Made by a program: the position numbers and the translations under genes. From Dyella_B sp035508595 (lineage in GTDB: Bacteria; Pseudomonadota; Gammaproteobacteria; Xanthomonadales; Rhodanobacteraceae), in contig DATJMR010000367.1 in NCBI GenBank assembly GCA_035508595.1, forward strand, positions 1 to 28,459: a DNA stretch of 28,459 bases, given 5' to 3'. Shown here in pieces: positions 1-8,524 of this stretch (the stretch's first letter is position 1; each line of letters starts with the position of its first letter). The notes beneath the pieces were generated by a model. It searched no databases. It saw nothing but the letters and a program-made list of their open reading frames with translations, and was not told the DNA's origin.

Positions 1-306
1 TCCGGGAACCTTATCCTGTGGTACCAGAACGACCGGTTCCAGGCGCGCGTTGCGTACAACTACCGTTCGCGGCGTGCGGTGTCCGAAGACGTGGGCGGCA
101 TCACCGGCATGGAGATGTACGAGGCGCCGCAGAAGTACCTCGACGCGTCGGTGTCCTACAAGATCAACAAGTACGCCGAGATCTTCGTGGACGGCACCAA
201 TCTCACCAACGAATATCAGCATTACTACCTTGTGTGGCCCGATCAACCGGCGCACTCCAATTTCTCCGAACGCATGTTCATGATCGGCGTACGTGGACAA
301 TGGTGA
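1..306 (+). CDS. TonB-dependent receptor, C-terminal fragment
   Basis: The reading frame is open from the first base of the window and ends in TGA at 304-306, giving about 101 residues of a protein that begins upstream. The residues show alternating aromatic beta-strands, including LILWYQNDRF, ARVAYNYRSRR and SVSYKINKYAEIFVDGTNLTN. It ends in a strand finishing MFMIGVRGQW with a terminal aromatic residue, as expected for BAM-inserted outer-membrane barrels. The 'DGTNLTNEY' turn followed by a last strand is typical of the C-terminus of TonB-dependent receptors. Such receptors import large substrates across the outer membrane using TonB/ExbBD energy. The neighbours (permease, GH2 enzyme, LacI regulator) suggest a carbohydrate substrate, possibly amino-sugar oligomers; this is inference. 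The plug domain and the N-terminal subtype cannot be seen. Confidence 0.85.
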   Translation, partial: SGNLILWYQNDRFQARVAYNYRSRRAVSEDVGGITGMEMYEAPQKYLDASVSYKINKYAEIFVDGTNLTNEYQHYYLVWPDQPAHSNFSERMFMIGVRGQW

Positions 307-387
307 TGGCAATCGCGGCTGGCAGCCTGGCGTGTGCGGCACGCGCCAGGCCATCGGGTCAACGTTTCCAATTCAATGTGGGCGTAC

Positions 388-415
388 CGTCATTCCGACC
401 TTCGCCGGAATGACG
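388..415. repeat. Short palindromic (REP-like) repeat
   Basis: Perfect 10-bp inverted arms, CGTCATTCCG at 388-397 and CGGAATGACG at 406-415, are separated by 8 bases (398-405). It sits in the 181-bp gap between the receptor fragment and the permease. GTCATTCC-type palindromes are a familiar dispersed repeat style in many proteobacterial genomes, so this is probably a dispersed repeat. It could also form an mRNA hairpin between the two genes. No U-tract follows, so it is not a typical intrinsic terminator. Confidence 0.6.
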
Positions 416-487
416 TAAGGCAAGAGACAAACCGTGGAAGTCATTTCACTATCCATCCCGACCGCGTTCGACAACGACAAGGCTGAC

Positions 488-1876
488 ATGTTGGATCCAC
501 AAGCCACACGTTCCACCCGCAGCGGCGATTTCCACCGCTCCATCGGCCTGTTCTCGGGAACGGCGATCAACATGACCCAGATGTGCGGCATCGGACCGTT
601 CATCACCATTCCGATCATGGTTGCCACGATGGGGGGGCCACAAGCCGTGCTTGGCTGGATTGCCGGCGCCATCCTCGCCGCGGCCGATGGCTTGGTTTGG
701 GCGGAACTGGGCGCCGCCATGCCCGGTTCCGGCGGAACATACGTCTACCTGCGTGAAGCCTTCCAATATCGCACCGGCAAATTGATGCCGTTTCTGTTTA
801 TCTGGACGGTGTTGTTGACGATTCCATTGCTCATGTCGACCGGCATCATCGGCATGGTCGAGTATGTGGAGTTCTTCTACCCGCACCTGGGGTGGTGGCC
901 GGTGCACCTCATCAGCTTGGCGGCGACTGGCGTCGTTACCTTGTTGCTGTACCGCAGAATCGAATCGATCCGGGCGATCACGGTTGCGTTGTGGATCATC
1001 ATGTTGCTTTCTGTCATTGGCGTGTCGGCGGCGGGCTTTTCCGATTTTCATCCGAGCTTCGCCTTCACCTATCCGGCCGGCGTGTTCGGCGGTCACTTCT
1101 TCGTAGGTCTTGGTGCGGGACTCATCATCGGCATCTACGACTACCTCGGCTATTTCACCACCGCTTACATGGGCGACGAGTTGCGCAATCCGGGCCGGAC
1201 CATGCCCGGTTCCATCATTGTCTCGGTGGTCGCGATGATGTTCGTGTATCTGACGCTCAACGTGAGTGTGCTGGGGGTCGTGCCGTGGCAGCAGATCGCA
1301 CAATCTCAATCCGTAGCGTCGCTGGTGGTGGAACATAGCTGGGGGCATCTGGCCGCTTCGGTCATGACGATCCTCATTATCGTGACGGCGTTCGCCTCGG
1401 TGTTTGCCGGGCTTCTGGGCGGTTCGCGCGTACCGTATCAGGCGGCGCACGAAAAAGTGTTTCTGTCCGTGTTCGGCAAGCTGCACGCCAAGTATGGTTT
1501 TCCGCATGTGGCGCTGCTCACAATGGGCGTGGTAACGGCGATCGGCACCTTCTTCGATTTGACCGAAGTCATCAACATGCTGCTGGCCGCAACCATCATC
1601 GTGCAATCCATCGCGCAGATCGCGGCGCTCGTAGTATTGCGCAAGCGTCAGCCGACGCTTTGCCGGCCATACAAACAATGGCTGTATCCGGTGCCGTGTG
1701 CGATTGCATTGCTGGGATGGGTCTACGTTTACGTATCGGCATCGGCGCTGTCGCTGATCCTTTCCGGTGCGTGGATCGCCGTTGGCCTGGTGGTGTTTGC
1801 GATCTGGGCCAGAGTCAATCGATCCTGGCCGTTCGCTCCGGTGGAAATCCGTGAAGCCTATCTTGAGAACGACTGA
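488..1876 (+). CDS. APC-superfamily permease (amino acid permease-like)
   Basis: The predicted protein is a 462-residue integral membrane protein with about twelve hydrophobic segments. It starts with the APC-type first helix (RSIGLFSGTAINMTQMCGIGP), has the conserved GLVWAELGAAMPGSGGTYVYL stretch around TM2-3 split over two loops, and contains a later ELRNPGRTMPGSI motif typical of amino acid permeases. It should be a secondary transporter of the inner membrane. I chose ATG 488 because AAGG lies 5 bases upstream; GTG 434 in the same frame would add 18 residues. The gene ends 4 bp before the GH2 gene, so the two are almost certainly co-transcribed. An APC permease inside a glycan-degradation locus is slightly unusual; it may import an amino acid or an amine-bearing sugar, but the substrate cannot be read from the sequence. 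Confidence 0.85.
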   Translation: MLDPQATRSTRSGDFHRSIGLFSGTAINMTQMCGIGPFITIPIMVATMGGPQAVLGWIAGAILAAADGLVWAELGAAMPGSGGTYVYLREAFQYRTGKLMPFLFIWTVLLTIPLLMSTGIIGMVEYVEFFYPHLGWWPVHLISLAATGVVTLLLYRRIESIRAITVALWIIMLLSVIGVSAAGFSDFHPSFAFTYPAGVFGGHFFVGLGAGLIIGIYDYLGYFTTAYMGDELRNPGRTMPGSIIVSVVAMMFVYLTLNVSVLGVVPWQQIAQSQSVASLVVEHSWGHLAASVMTILIIVTAFASVFAGLLGGSRVPYQAAHEKVFLSVFGKLHAKYGFPHVALLTMGVVTAIGTFFDLTEVINMLLAATIIVQSIAQIAALVVLRKRQPTLCRPYKQWLYPVPCAIALLGWVYVYVSASALSLILSGAWIAVGLVVFAIWARVNRSWPFAPVEIREAYLEND

Positions 1877-1880
1877 CGTT

Positions 1881-4598
1881 ATGCGAATCCTGGTCAAACC
1901 GATGTTCGTGACGATGGCGGCTTTGGCGAGCGTGGCGCTCGCGAACGCCGAACCCGACTTCGCGCCCACGCAGGTGCAGAAAGGCGCCGGTTCCATCACC
2001 GCCGTAACGCATTGGCAAATGCAATCCAGCGACAAGGCACAGCAAAGCGGTGCCGACATTTCCAGTGCCGGCTTTTCCACGAAAGGGTGGTATCCGGTAA
2101 GCGGCCGCGCCACGGTGATGGCCGGGTTGCTGGAAAACGACGCGTACAAGGATGTGTTCTACAGCGATAACCTGCAGGCGGTACAGGTGCCCGATGCCAG
2201 CGGCAATCTGTTTGTGAACCCCTGGTGGTATCGCACCGAATTCACGCTTGGCGAACAAGCGCGAGGACGGCACACGTTGTTGCGCACCAACGGTATGATC
2301 GCCAGCGCCGATGTGTGGGTGAACGGACATCTTGTCGCCGATCACGCAAGCGTGGCGGGCGCCTATCCCGTGCACGAATTCGACGTGACGCCGTGGGTAC
2401 ACGCCGGCGCCAATGTCCTGGCGCTCAGTGTGCATCCGGGCGACCCGAGGAGAAGCCTTTCCATGGGCTGGGTCGACTGGAATCCAACGCCACCGGACAA
2501 CAATATGGGTCCGTGGCGCGGCGTCGACATGGCGCAAACGGGCCCGATCGAGCTGCTTTTCCCGTATGTGACATCGACGCTCTCGCTGCCCGATCTCGCG
2601 CGCGCCGCACTGACGGTCAAAGTGGATGTGCGCAATCTCGATGCCGCGGCACACGACGCAATCATTACGGGCGTGGTAGCAGGCGTTGCGCTGCGCAAGA
2701 CCATTCATCTGGCCGCTCATCAGACGCAGACCGTTTCGTTTGCGCCCAGCACCGACCCGGGCCTGGACGTCAACCATCCCAACGTCTGGTGGCCGATCGG
2801 CATGGGAGATCATCCGCTGTATTCCTTGCGGATGACTGCCACCGTCGATGGCGCGATGTCCGACCAGGTCGGCACGAACTTCAGCATACGCAGCGTCAGT
2901 TCCAAACTGACGGAGCAGGGCTATCGCCAGTTCTTCGTGAACGGCAAGCCCATTTTGATTCGCGGCGGCGGCTGGGCGCCGGACATGTTCCTGCGCGACG
3001 ATCCCAAGCGCTTGGAGGCCGAGTTCAGCTATGTCCAAAACCTCGGGCTCAACACGATCCGCAGCGAAGGCAAGCTGGAAAACGCGCGGTTTTACGATCT
3101 TGCCGATCGCTACGGCATCATGATCCTGGCTGGCTGGGAGTGTTGCGACAAATGGGAATCGGCGGCCAAGACAGGCGGCGCGCCGTGGAGCGCCGCGGAC
3201 GAAAAAGTGGCCGAAGACTCCATGGCCAGCGAGGCGCGCCTGTTGCGCAATCATCCGTCCGTCATCGGGTTTCTGATCGGCAGCGACAACGCGCCGCCGC
3301 CGTCCATCGCGAAGATGTATGTCGACACGTTGCGCGCGCAAGACTGGCCCACACCGATCGTCGCCGCCGCATCGGACCAGGGCACCGCCGAAACCGGCCC
3401 CTCCGGCATGAAGATGGCTGGACCTTACGCGTGGATTCCACCGGCGTATTGGTATGCCGACAAGCTCGGAGGTGCGTTCGGTTTCGATTCCGAAGTCAGC
3501 GCCGGCGCCGACATTCCGCGGCTGGAAGACCTAACCCGCATGCTTTCGCCGCAAGAACAGGAGGCGCTGTGGAAGTACCCGCAGGTGCGGCAGTATCACG
3601 CGTCCGCCGCGTGGTCGCCGTTCGCGCGGATCGACGATTTCGACACGGCGCTGGCCGCGCGCTATGGCGCACCCAAAAATCTTGCGGACTTCGTCGCCAA
3701 GGCCCAGCTCGACAACTACGACAACGTGCGCGCGCAGTTCGAGGCCTTCAACGCGCACATGGACGCAGCCAAGCCCTCGACCGGCGTGATTTACTGGATG
3801 CTCAACAACGCATGGCCATCGCTGCATTGGCATCTGTACGACTACTTTATGAATCCGGCTGGCGCGTATTTCGGCGCCAAGAAAGCCAACGAGCCGTTGC
3901 ACATCCAGTATTCGTACGACACCCGCGCCATCGTGGTCGTCAACCAAACGCTTACGAGCGAACACGGTTTGCAGGCGAGCATTCGCGTGCGCAATATGGA
4001 TGGAAGCGTGCCGTATCAGCGGCGCTTGCAGGGTATCGATCTGGCCGGCAATCACACGCAGCAACTGGCGACACTGCCGGCCCTGACGGGTTTGTCGCGC
4101 ACCTACTTCATCGAGCTCGAACTTGCGTCCGCCGACGGCAAACCGGTCAGCCGCAACGTGTATTGGCTTTCCACTCAACCGGACACGCTCGATTGGGCTC
4201 ACTCCAACTGGTACCTCACGCCGGTGACGCATTACGCGGACATGACGGGCTTACAGTCTTTGCCGGTCGCGACCGGTGAGGTTCGAGCCACGATGCGGCA
4301 GGTGGACGGCGAGGACGTGGCGACTGTCACACTGTCGTTACCCGCATCGTCCAAGGTCATGGCGCTGTTTCAACATGTCTCGATCAAGCGTGCAGACGGC
4401 AAGCTCGCGTTACCCGTCCTATGGAGCGACAATGACGTCACACTGTGGCCCGGCGAATCGCTTACCCTTACCGCGCGTTGCGCAGCAGAGGGAAATGCGG
4501 CGCCGGTCATCGAAGTGAGCGGATGGAACGTTCCAACCCGAAGCGTACCGGTGTCGGTCGAGGGCCGGACGGACGCTTCGCCGGAAACGACTCATTGA
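1881..4598 (+). CDS. Secreted GH2 exo-beta-D-glucosaminidase-like enzyme
   Basis: The predicted protein has 905 residues and an N-terminal signal peptide (MRILVKPMFVTMAALASVALANA, split by a likely cleavage after ANA). It has a GH2 layout: a sugar-binding jelly roll (about 60-200), an Ig-like domain, a TIM barrel starting near residue 350 (FVNGKPILIRGGGWAPDMF), then C-terminal Ig-like domains. LNTIRSEGK, GWECCDKWE, FLIGSDNAP and FDSEVSAG closely match what I recall of the CsxA subfamily of exo-beta-D-glucosaminidases. In that subfamily the acid is the Asp of GSD (here D469) and the nucleophile the Glu of SE(T/V)SAG (here E538). The expected reaction is release of glucosamine from non-reducing ends of chitosan oligomers, in the periplasm or outside. 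ATG 1881 was chosen because it directly precedes the signal peptide and follows the permease stop by 4 bp. An alternative annotation is beta-mannosidase/mannosylglycoprotein endo-beta-mannosidase. Confidence 0.87.
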   Translation: MRILVKPMFVTMAALASVALANAEPDFAPTQVQKGAGSITAVTHWQMQSSDKAQQSGADISSAGFSTKGWYPVSGRATVMAGLLENDAYKDVFYSDNLQAVQVPDASGNLFVNPWWYRTEFTLGEQARGRHTLLRTNGMIASADVWVNGHLVADHASVAGAYPVHEFDVTPWVHAGANVLALSVHPGDPRRSLSMGWVDWNPTPPDNNMGPWRGVDMAQTGPIELLFPYVTSTLSLPDLARAALTVKVDVRNLDAAAHDAIITGVVAGVALRKTIHLAAHQTQTVSFAPSTDPGLDVNHPNVWWPIGMGDHPLYSLRMTATVDGAMSDQVGTNFSIRSVSSKLTEQGYRQFFVNGKPILIRGGGWAPDMFLRDDPKRLEAEFSYVQNLGLNTIRSEGKLENARFYDLADRYGIMILAGWECCDKWESAAKTGGAPWSAADEKVAEDSMASEARLLRNHPSVIGFLIGSDNAPPPSIAKMYVDTLRAQDWPTPIVAAASDQGTAETGPSGMKMAGPYAWIPPAYWYADKLGGAFGFDSEVSAGADIPRLEDLTRMLSPQEQEALWKYPQVRQYHASAAWSPFARIDDFDTALAARYGAPKNLADFVAKAQLDNYDNVRAQFEAFNAHMDAAKPSTGVIYWMLNNAWPSLHWHLYDYFMNPAGAYFGAKKANEPLHIQYSYDTRAIVVVNQTLTSEHGLQASIRVRNMDGSVPYQRRLQGIDLAGNHTQQLATLPALTGLSRTYFIELELASADGKPVSRNVYWLSTQPDTLDWAHSNWYLTPVTHYADMTGLQSLPVATGEVRATMRQVDGEDVATVTLSLPASSKVMALFQHVSIKRADGKLALPVLWSDNDVTLWPGESLTLTARCAAEGNAAPVIEVSGWNVPTRSVPVSVEGRTDASPETTH

Positions 4599-4614
4599 AC
4601 CAGGCCAGACTTGC

Positions 4615-5628
4615 ATGACGCGTGTGACCATCAGCGACGTCGCCCGCATCGTGGGGACATCGAAAAAGACCATTTCGCGGGTGCTCAACAACGATCCGAA
4701 CGTGAGCGACTCCATGCGCCAGCGCGTGCAGTCCGCGGTTGCGTCGCTCAACTATCGGCCGCTTACCTCGGCGCGCAGCCTGGCGACCAAGCGTTCCTTC
4801 ATGATCGGCTTGCTGTACGACAACCGTTCGCCCAGTTACATCATGGAGGTACAAGCGGGTGTGCTCGAGGCGTGCGAGGCTCAGCACTACAGCATGATGG
4901 TGCAGCCACTGGTATCGACGGCGGCGGATTTTGTCGAGCGGGTCGAAGATATTCTGTCGCGACACCAGCCCGACGGGTTGATCCTCACGCCGCCGATCAC
5001 GGACCATCCACAATTGCTGGATTGCTTGCGTCAGAACGGTCTGCCGTTCGCCTCGATCGCGCCGCGCCAATCCGATGACTGCATTGGCGTGATCCTGCGC
5101 GAGCGCGAAGCGGCGGCCGCGATGGTGGATCACCTGGTGTCGCTGGGTCACCGTCGCATCGCACACATTCTCGGCGATCCGGAACACGGTGCCGGCATCT
5201 GGCGTCTAGCGGGCTATCGCGATGGTCTTGAGCGCGCAGGGTTGAAAGAAGACCCCGCTTATATGGTGCAAGGCCGGTTTTCGTTCGAGTCGGGCGTCGA
5301 AGCGATGCGGCAGTTGTTGGCATTGCCGAATCGGCCCACCGCGATCTTCGCAGCCGACGACGACATGGCGGTCGGTGCGATCTGGGCGGCCGCGGAAGCC
5401 GGTGTGTCGATCCCTCGCGAGATTTCCATCTGCGGATTTGACGATACGACGATCGCGACGCAAGTGTGGCCGCCGCTCACCACCGTTCACCAGCCGGTGC
5501 GCGAAATGGGCCGGCGCGCCACCCAGGAACTATTGCTTCGCGTGCTCAATAAAGGGGAGGCGAGGATGGTCGAGGTCGACTACAACATGTGCATCCGCGC
5601 ATCGACGGCGCCGACGCCGCAACCTTGA
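4615..5628 (+). CDS. LacI-family transcriptional regulator
   Basis: This 337-residue protein opens with a LacI-type helix-turn-helix: TRVTISDVARIVGTSKKTIS, then RVLNNDPNVSDSMRQRV. The hinge (LNYRPLTSARSLAT) is followed by a periplasmic-binding-protein-like effector domain. Typical LacI/GalR core signatures are visible: HLVSLGHRRIAHILG, PTAIFAADDDMAVGAIWAA, ISICGFDDTTIATQVWPPLTTVHQP. It starts 16 bp after the GH2 stop and reads in the same direction, so it probably belongs to the same transcript and responds to a sugar released by this pathway. In Xanthomonadales such regulators often repress an adjacent TonB-dependent receptor/hydrolase operon. The operator would be upstream of the receptor gene, outside the window. 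The effector is unknown; glucosamine or a chitooligosaccharide is a guess from context. Confidence 0.92.
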   Translation: MTRVTISDVARIVGTSKKTISRVLNNDPNVSDSMRQRVQSAVASLNYRPLTSARSLATKRSFMIGLLYDNRSPSYIMEVQAGVLEACEAQHYSMMVQPLVSTAADFVERVEDILSRHQPDGLILTPPITDHPQLLDCLRQNGLPFASIAPRQSDDCIGVILREREAAAAMVDHLVSLGHRRIAHILGDPEHGAGIWRLAGYRDGLERAGLKEDPAYMVQGRFSFESGVEAMRQLLALPNRPTAIFAADDDMAVGAIWAAAEAGVSIPREISICGFDDTTIATQVWPPLTTVHQPVREMGRRATQELLLRVLNKGEARMVEVDYNMCIRASTAPTPQP

Positions 5629-5706
5629 TCGCGTACCATCCGGCAGATACCCCGAGCGGGGCGCTTTGCTGCCATTCACGCCATCGATCCAAAGGAGAGT
5701 GCTTAC

Positions 5707-6528
5707 GTGTCAGCCCCGAAATTTCATTTCATTTCAGGCATGCCGCGCTCGGGCAGTACGCTCCTGGCCGCCATCCTCAACCAGAACCCGCGTTTCCGCG
5801 CAGGCATGACCAGTCCGCTCGCCGATATCATGGGCGTGGTCATCGCCGAGGCGAGCAGCAAGAACGATTTTTCGTTCGAGGTTTCCGACGACCAGCGCAT
5901 TGCGATGCTGCGCAGTCTGGTCGAGAGCTTCTACGCGGGGTATGGCGAGGCGAGTCTCGTGTTCGATACCAGTCGCCTGTGGTGCAGCCGGATGCAGTTG
6001 CTCGACACGCTGTTTCCGCAGGCGAAAGTCATTGCGTGCGTACGCCAGTTGTCGTGGGTGCTGGACAGCATGGAACGATTGGTGCGCAAGCAGCCGGTCG
6101 GCGTGAGCAAAGTGTTTCGATTCGACACCAATACCACGGTCTACTCGCGCGTCGAGGCGTTGACCGATCCGCGCGGCATGGTGGGCTTCGCCTTCCAGGC
6201 CACCAAGGATGCGTTTTATGGCCAATATGCCCCCGGTCACTTGATGCTGCTCACCTACGAGAGTCTGGTGCGCAACCCGGCAGCGGCCATGCGCGCGGTG
6301 TACCAGTTCATCGGCGAACCCTGGTTCGAGCACGATTTCGACCATATCGCCTATAGCGCGGACGAATTTGACGCGCGCGTCGGCATGCCTGGCCTGCATA
6401 CCGTACGCCCAAAGATCGAGCCGATCGAGCGCGCTTCCATTCTGCCGCGTGAAATCTTCGGGCGTTTTGTCAACGAATCGTTCTGGATGGACCCGAAGAA
6501 CAACGTCAGCCAAGTGCCGATCGTGTAG
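5707..6528 (+). CDS. Sulfotransferase family protein
   Basis: This 273-residue soluble protein has an N-terminal P-loop-like PAPS-binding motif (FHFISGMPRSGSTLLA, residues about 6-21), the hallmark of sulfotransferase-superfamily proteins. It also has a second conserved segment (KVIACVRQLSWVLDSMERL) that matches the 3'-phosphate-binding region, and a later LLTYESLVRNPAAAMRAVYQFIGEPW stretch, broken here by description, typical of the family. It would transfer sulfate from PAPS to a hydroxyl or amine of an unknown acceptor. The start is GTG 5707, supported by AGGAG at 5693-5697, nine bases upstream. It lies 78 bp after the LacI gene and 105 bp before the lipase-like gene, so it may be transcribed on its own. 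No APS kinase or sulfatase is visible. The acceptor could be a glycan, a lipid or a small molecule. Confidence 0.82.
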   Translation: MSAPKFHFISGMPRSGSTLLAAILNQNPRFRAGMTSPLADIMGVVIAEASSKNDFSFEVSDDQRIAMLRSLVESFYAGYGEASLVFDTSRLWCSRMQLLDTLFPQAKVIACVRQLSWVLDSMERLVRKQPVGVSKVFRFDTNTTVYSRVEALTDPRGMVGFAFQATKDAFYGQYAPGHLMLLTYESLVRNPAAAMRAVYQFIGEPWFEHDFDHIAYSADEFDARVGMPGLHTVRPKIEPIERASILPREIFGRFVNESFWMDPKNNVSQVPIV

Positions 6529-6633
6529 GAGCCCGAGCCCAAAGGCGCGATAATTTCCGCAGCCGGCGTCGGCCCTGCGCGTTCGACCGCCGTAGATCGC
6601 GATTGCACATTCTTCGGGCACGGAGAACGTCGG

Positions 6634-8364
6634 ATGATGGCGGATTCTTCGAAGCATGACCGCTTGTCGCGCGGGCCGTTCGCCGCGCGCATGGTTGTGT
6701 GCATGAGCTGGATGGTTTGGGTGGCATGCTTGTCCGGTTGCGCGTCGACGGGAAAGAGCCGCTCTGCTGGCGTTTCGGCCCAGGCGCTGATTGAGAAAGC
6801 TCAAGATTGGCAAGCAGAGGCCATCCGCGGACAGTCGACGCGGACTCAGGCCGAAGCCTGGCTGCACTGCGCAACGCTTGCGCACGACGCGATGGTTGCC
6901 AAAGAAGCGGCTGCCGAAACGGCCGCCGGTTTGCTCGCGACGCAATGCAGTCGCGCTTTCTTCGATCTCGTGGCGCAAGGCGGTCTCATCGAGGTCACGG
7001 CGGGGCACGCATCGCTTGGAAATATTGCTATTCGAGTTGAATTTCGAGGCATGCCCGATAGCCTCGGCAAAAGCGTTTATCTGGAACCCGCCGACCAAGT
7101 GCAGATGGATGCGCTGGATGGCGTCCGCCATCGGCACCCAGGCTTTGGCGTGCCGCTCGTCGCGTTCGCGTTGCCATGTTCCGATCGGCCTATTTGTCGT
7201 CTTTATCCGCCGGAGGGCATTTTTCGGCCGGCGACCCTGTGGCTGGAAGCGCCGTCCGCCGATTCTCACGACGACGTGCCCGTTTTGGTGGTGCAAAACC
7301 CGGAGCGCCAACCCGAACACGTTGCGGGCGCTAACGCCTATCAACTTGCCGAGGACGTTTCGGCGCCCTACGCACAATTGCTGGAACGAACGCGCCTGAA
7401 GCGACTGGCTTGGTGGGGCATGATCGGCGGTGCGGAAGTAGGCAAGCGGTCGGGTCTGTTTCTTCTGGACGATTACGATCCGAACAAAACCCCCATCATC
7501 ATGATTCACGGCCTTGCCGGAAGCCCGCTGATCTGGGCGAGATTGAGCAATGCCATCATGGGCGATGCCGAGCTGCATCGGCGCTATCAGATCTGGCACA
7601 TCGTGTATCAAAGCAATGCGCCATTGTTGGTGGAGCGCTATCGCGTGCAGCATTACATCGACCAAGCCTGGAACACGCTCGACCCGGATGGTCACGCGCC
7701 GGCGCGACAGGGCGTTGTATTGATCGGGCACAGCATGGGCGGCGTCATCGCGCGATTGCTATGCGCGCAAAGTACGCCTGAAGTGTGGAACGCGGCTTTT
7801 TTGGCGCCTTTTGATAGCCTGCGTGCCGATGTCGCCGACCTGGCCACGCTCAAAAACGTTTTTCAGTTCAAGCCGTATCCGGGCGTCGACGAAATTATCT
7901 TCATGGCCGCACCGCAGCGTGGAAGTCCTTCGGCAGACGGCCTGCTTGGGCGCGTCGTGGGGCTCTTGGCATGGCGACATATCGAAGAGATGACCGGGCT
8001 CATGCGCATCGCCGCCGAGAACCCCAAGGCCATACAGCCCGCGCTCGAATCGATTCTCCGGACGGGCCGCGTCACCAGCATCACCAGTCTGCGGCCCGAT
8101 GAGCCGGTAACGCTCGCGGATGAAAAACTGATGCCCGCGGCCGGTGTTCGCTACGACACGATCGCCGGCGTTCTCCCGGGCGTAAAGCCGCCTGGAGACG
8201 GCTACGTGCCATTGAGCAGCGCGCTGTTTCCTGGTTCTACGACAACTTTAGTCGTTCGTTCCGATCACAAGGTGCCGAACAGGCCGGAAGCGATTGCGGC
8301 CGTATTGAACATTCTGCGCGAACACGGCCGTTCGCGCGATGTCGCTGGCGGTGCGACGCCTTAG
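6634..8364 (+). CDS. Lipase-like alpha/beta hydrolase lipoprotein
   Basis: The predicted protein has 576 residues. The N-terminus has an extended n-region, a hydrophobic stretch and a lipobox LSGC with Cys at residue 36, so it is probably lipidated and attached to an envelope membrane. Residues about 40-270 form a domain I do not recognise. The C-terminal half is an alpha/beta hydrolase: oxyanion-region PIIMIHGLAGSPLIW, nucleophile elbow GHSMGG with Ser367, and late acid/His candidates in GDGYVPLSS and SDHKVPN. FMAAPQRGSPSAD is typical of lipase/PGAP1-like esterases. ATG 6634 and ATG 6637 are adjacent, with GGAG about ten bases upstream. The enzyme may act on lipids or acylated products in the envelope. 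It precedes the thioesterase and PPTase genes on the same strand, so a link with acyl metabolism is possible but unproven. Confidence 0.8.
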   Translation: MMADSSKHDRLSRGPFAARMVVCMSWMVWVACLSGCASTGKSRSAGVSAQALIEKAQDWQAEAIRGQSTRTQAEAWLHCATLAHDAMVAKEAAAETAAGLLATQCSRAFFDLVAQGGLIEVTAGHASLGNIAIRVEFRGMPDSLGKSVYLEPADQVQMDALDGVRHRHPGFGVPLVAFALPCSDRPICRLYPPEGIFRPATLWLEAPSADSHDDVPVLVVQNPERQPEHVAGANAYQLAEDVSAPYAQLLERTRLKRLAWWGMIGGAEVGKRSGLFLLDDYDPNKTPIIMIHGLAGSPLIWARLSNAIMGDAELHRRYQIWHIVYQSNAPLLVERYRVQHYIDQAWNTLDPDGHAPARQGVVLIGHSMGGVIARLLCAQSTPEVWNAAFLAPFDSLRADVADLATLKNVFQFKPYPGVDEIIFMAAPQRGSPSADGLLGRVVGLLAWRHIEEMTGLMRIAAENPKAIQPALESILRTGRVTSITSLRPDEPVTLADEKLMPAAGVRYDTIAGVLPGVKPPGDGYVPLSSALFPGSTTTLVVRSDHKVPNRPEAIAAVLNILREHGRSRDVAGGATP

Positions 8365-8524
8365 CACCGGATGTCTGCACAGGGCTAAGATACGCGCGAA
8401 GGCTCAACGACATGCGACCCTTCAGGCTGTCGGCATGAGTGACCCGTGCCTGCGCTCAAAGCGCAGGAAAACTTTCTGGGAAAAGGGGCATGCGCATTTA
8501 TCACCCGGTCGTTCCGGATCTGCC

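Noticed and set aside
1767..1880. Upstream extension of the GH2 frame
   Set aside because: It overlaps the permease gene and would place the signal peptide inside the protein.
449..2149. 566-codon open frame on the - strand over the permease and GH2 start
   Set aside because: It is Arg/His-rich with no domain and lies antisense to two well-supported genes; typical of GC-rich shadow frames.
5650..5670. Possible terminator after the LacI gene (CCCC-GAGC-GGGG then CTTT)
   Set aside because: The stem is only four pairs with no real U-tract; insufficient.
5734..7731. 665-codon - strand open frame over the sulfotransferase and lipase genes
   Set aside because: Low-complexity translation without a recognisable domain; both + strand genes have clear catalytic motifs.
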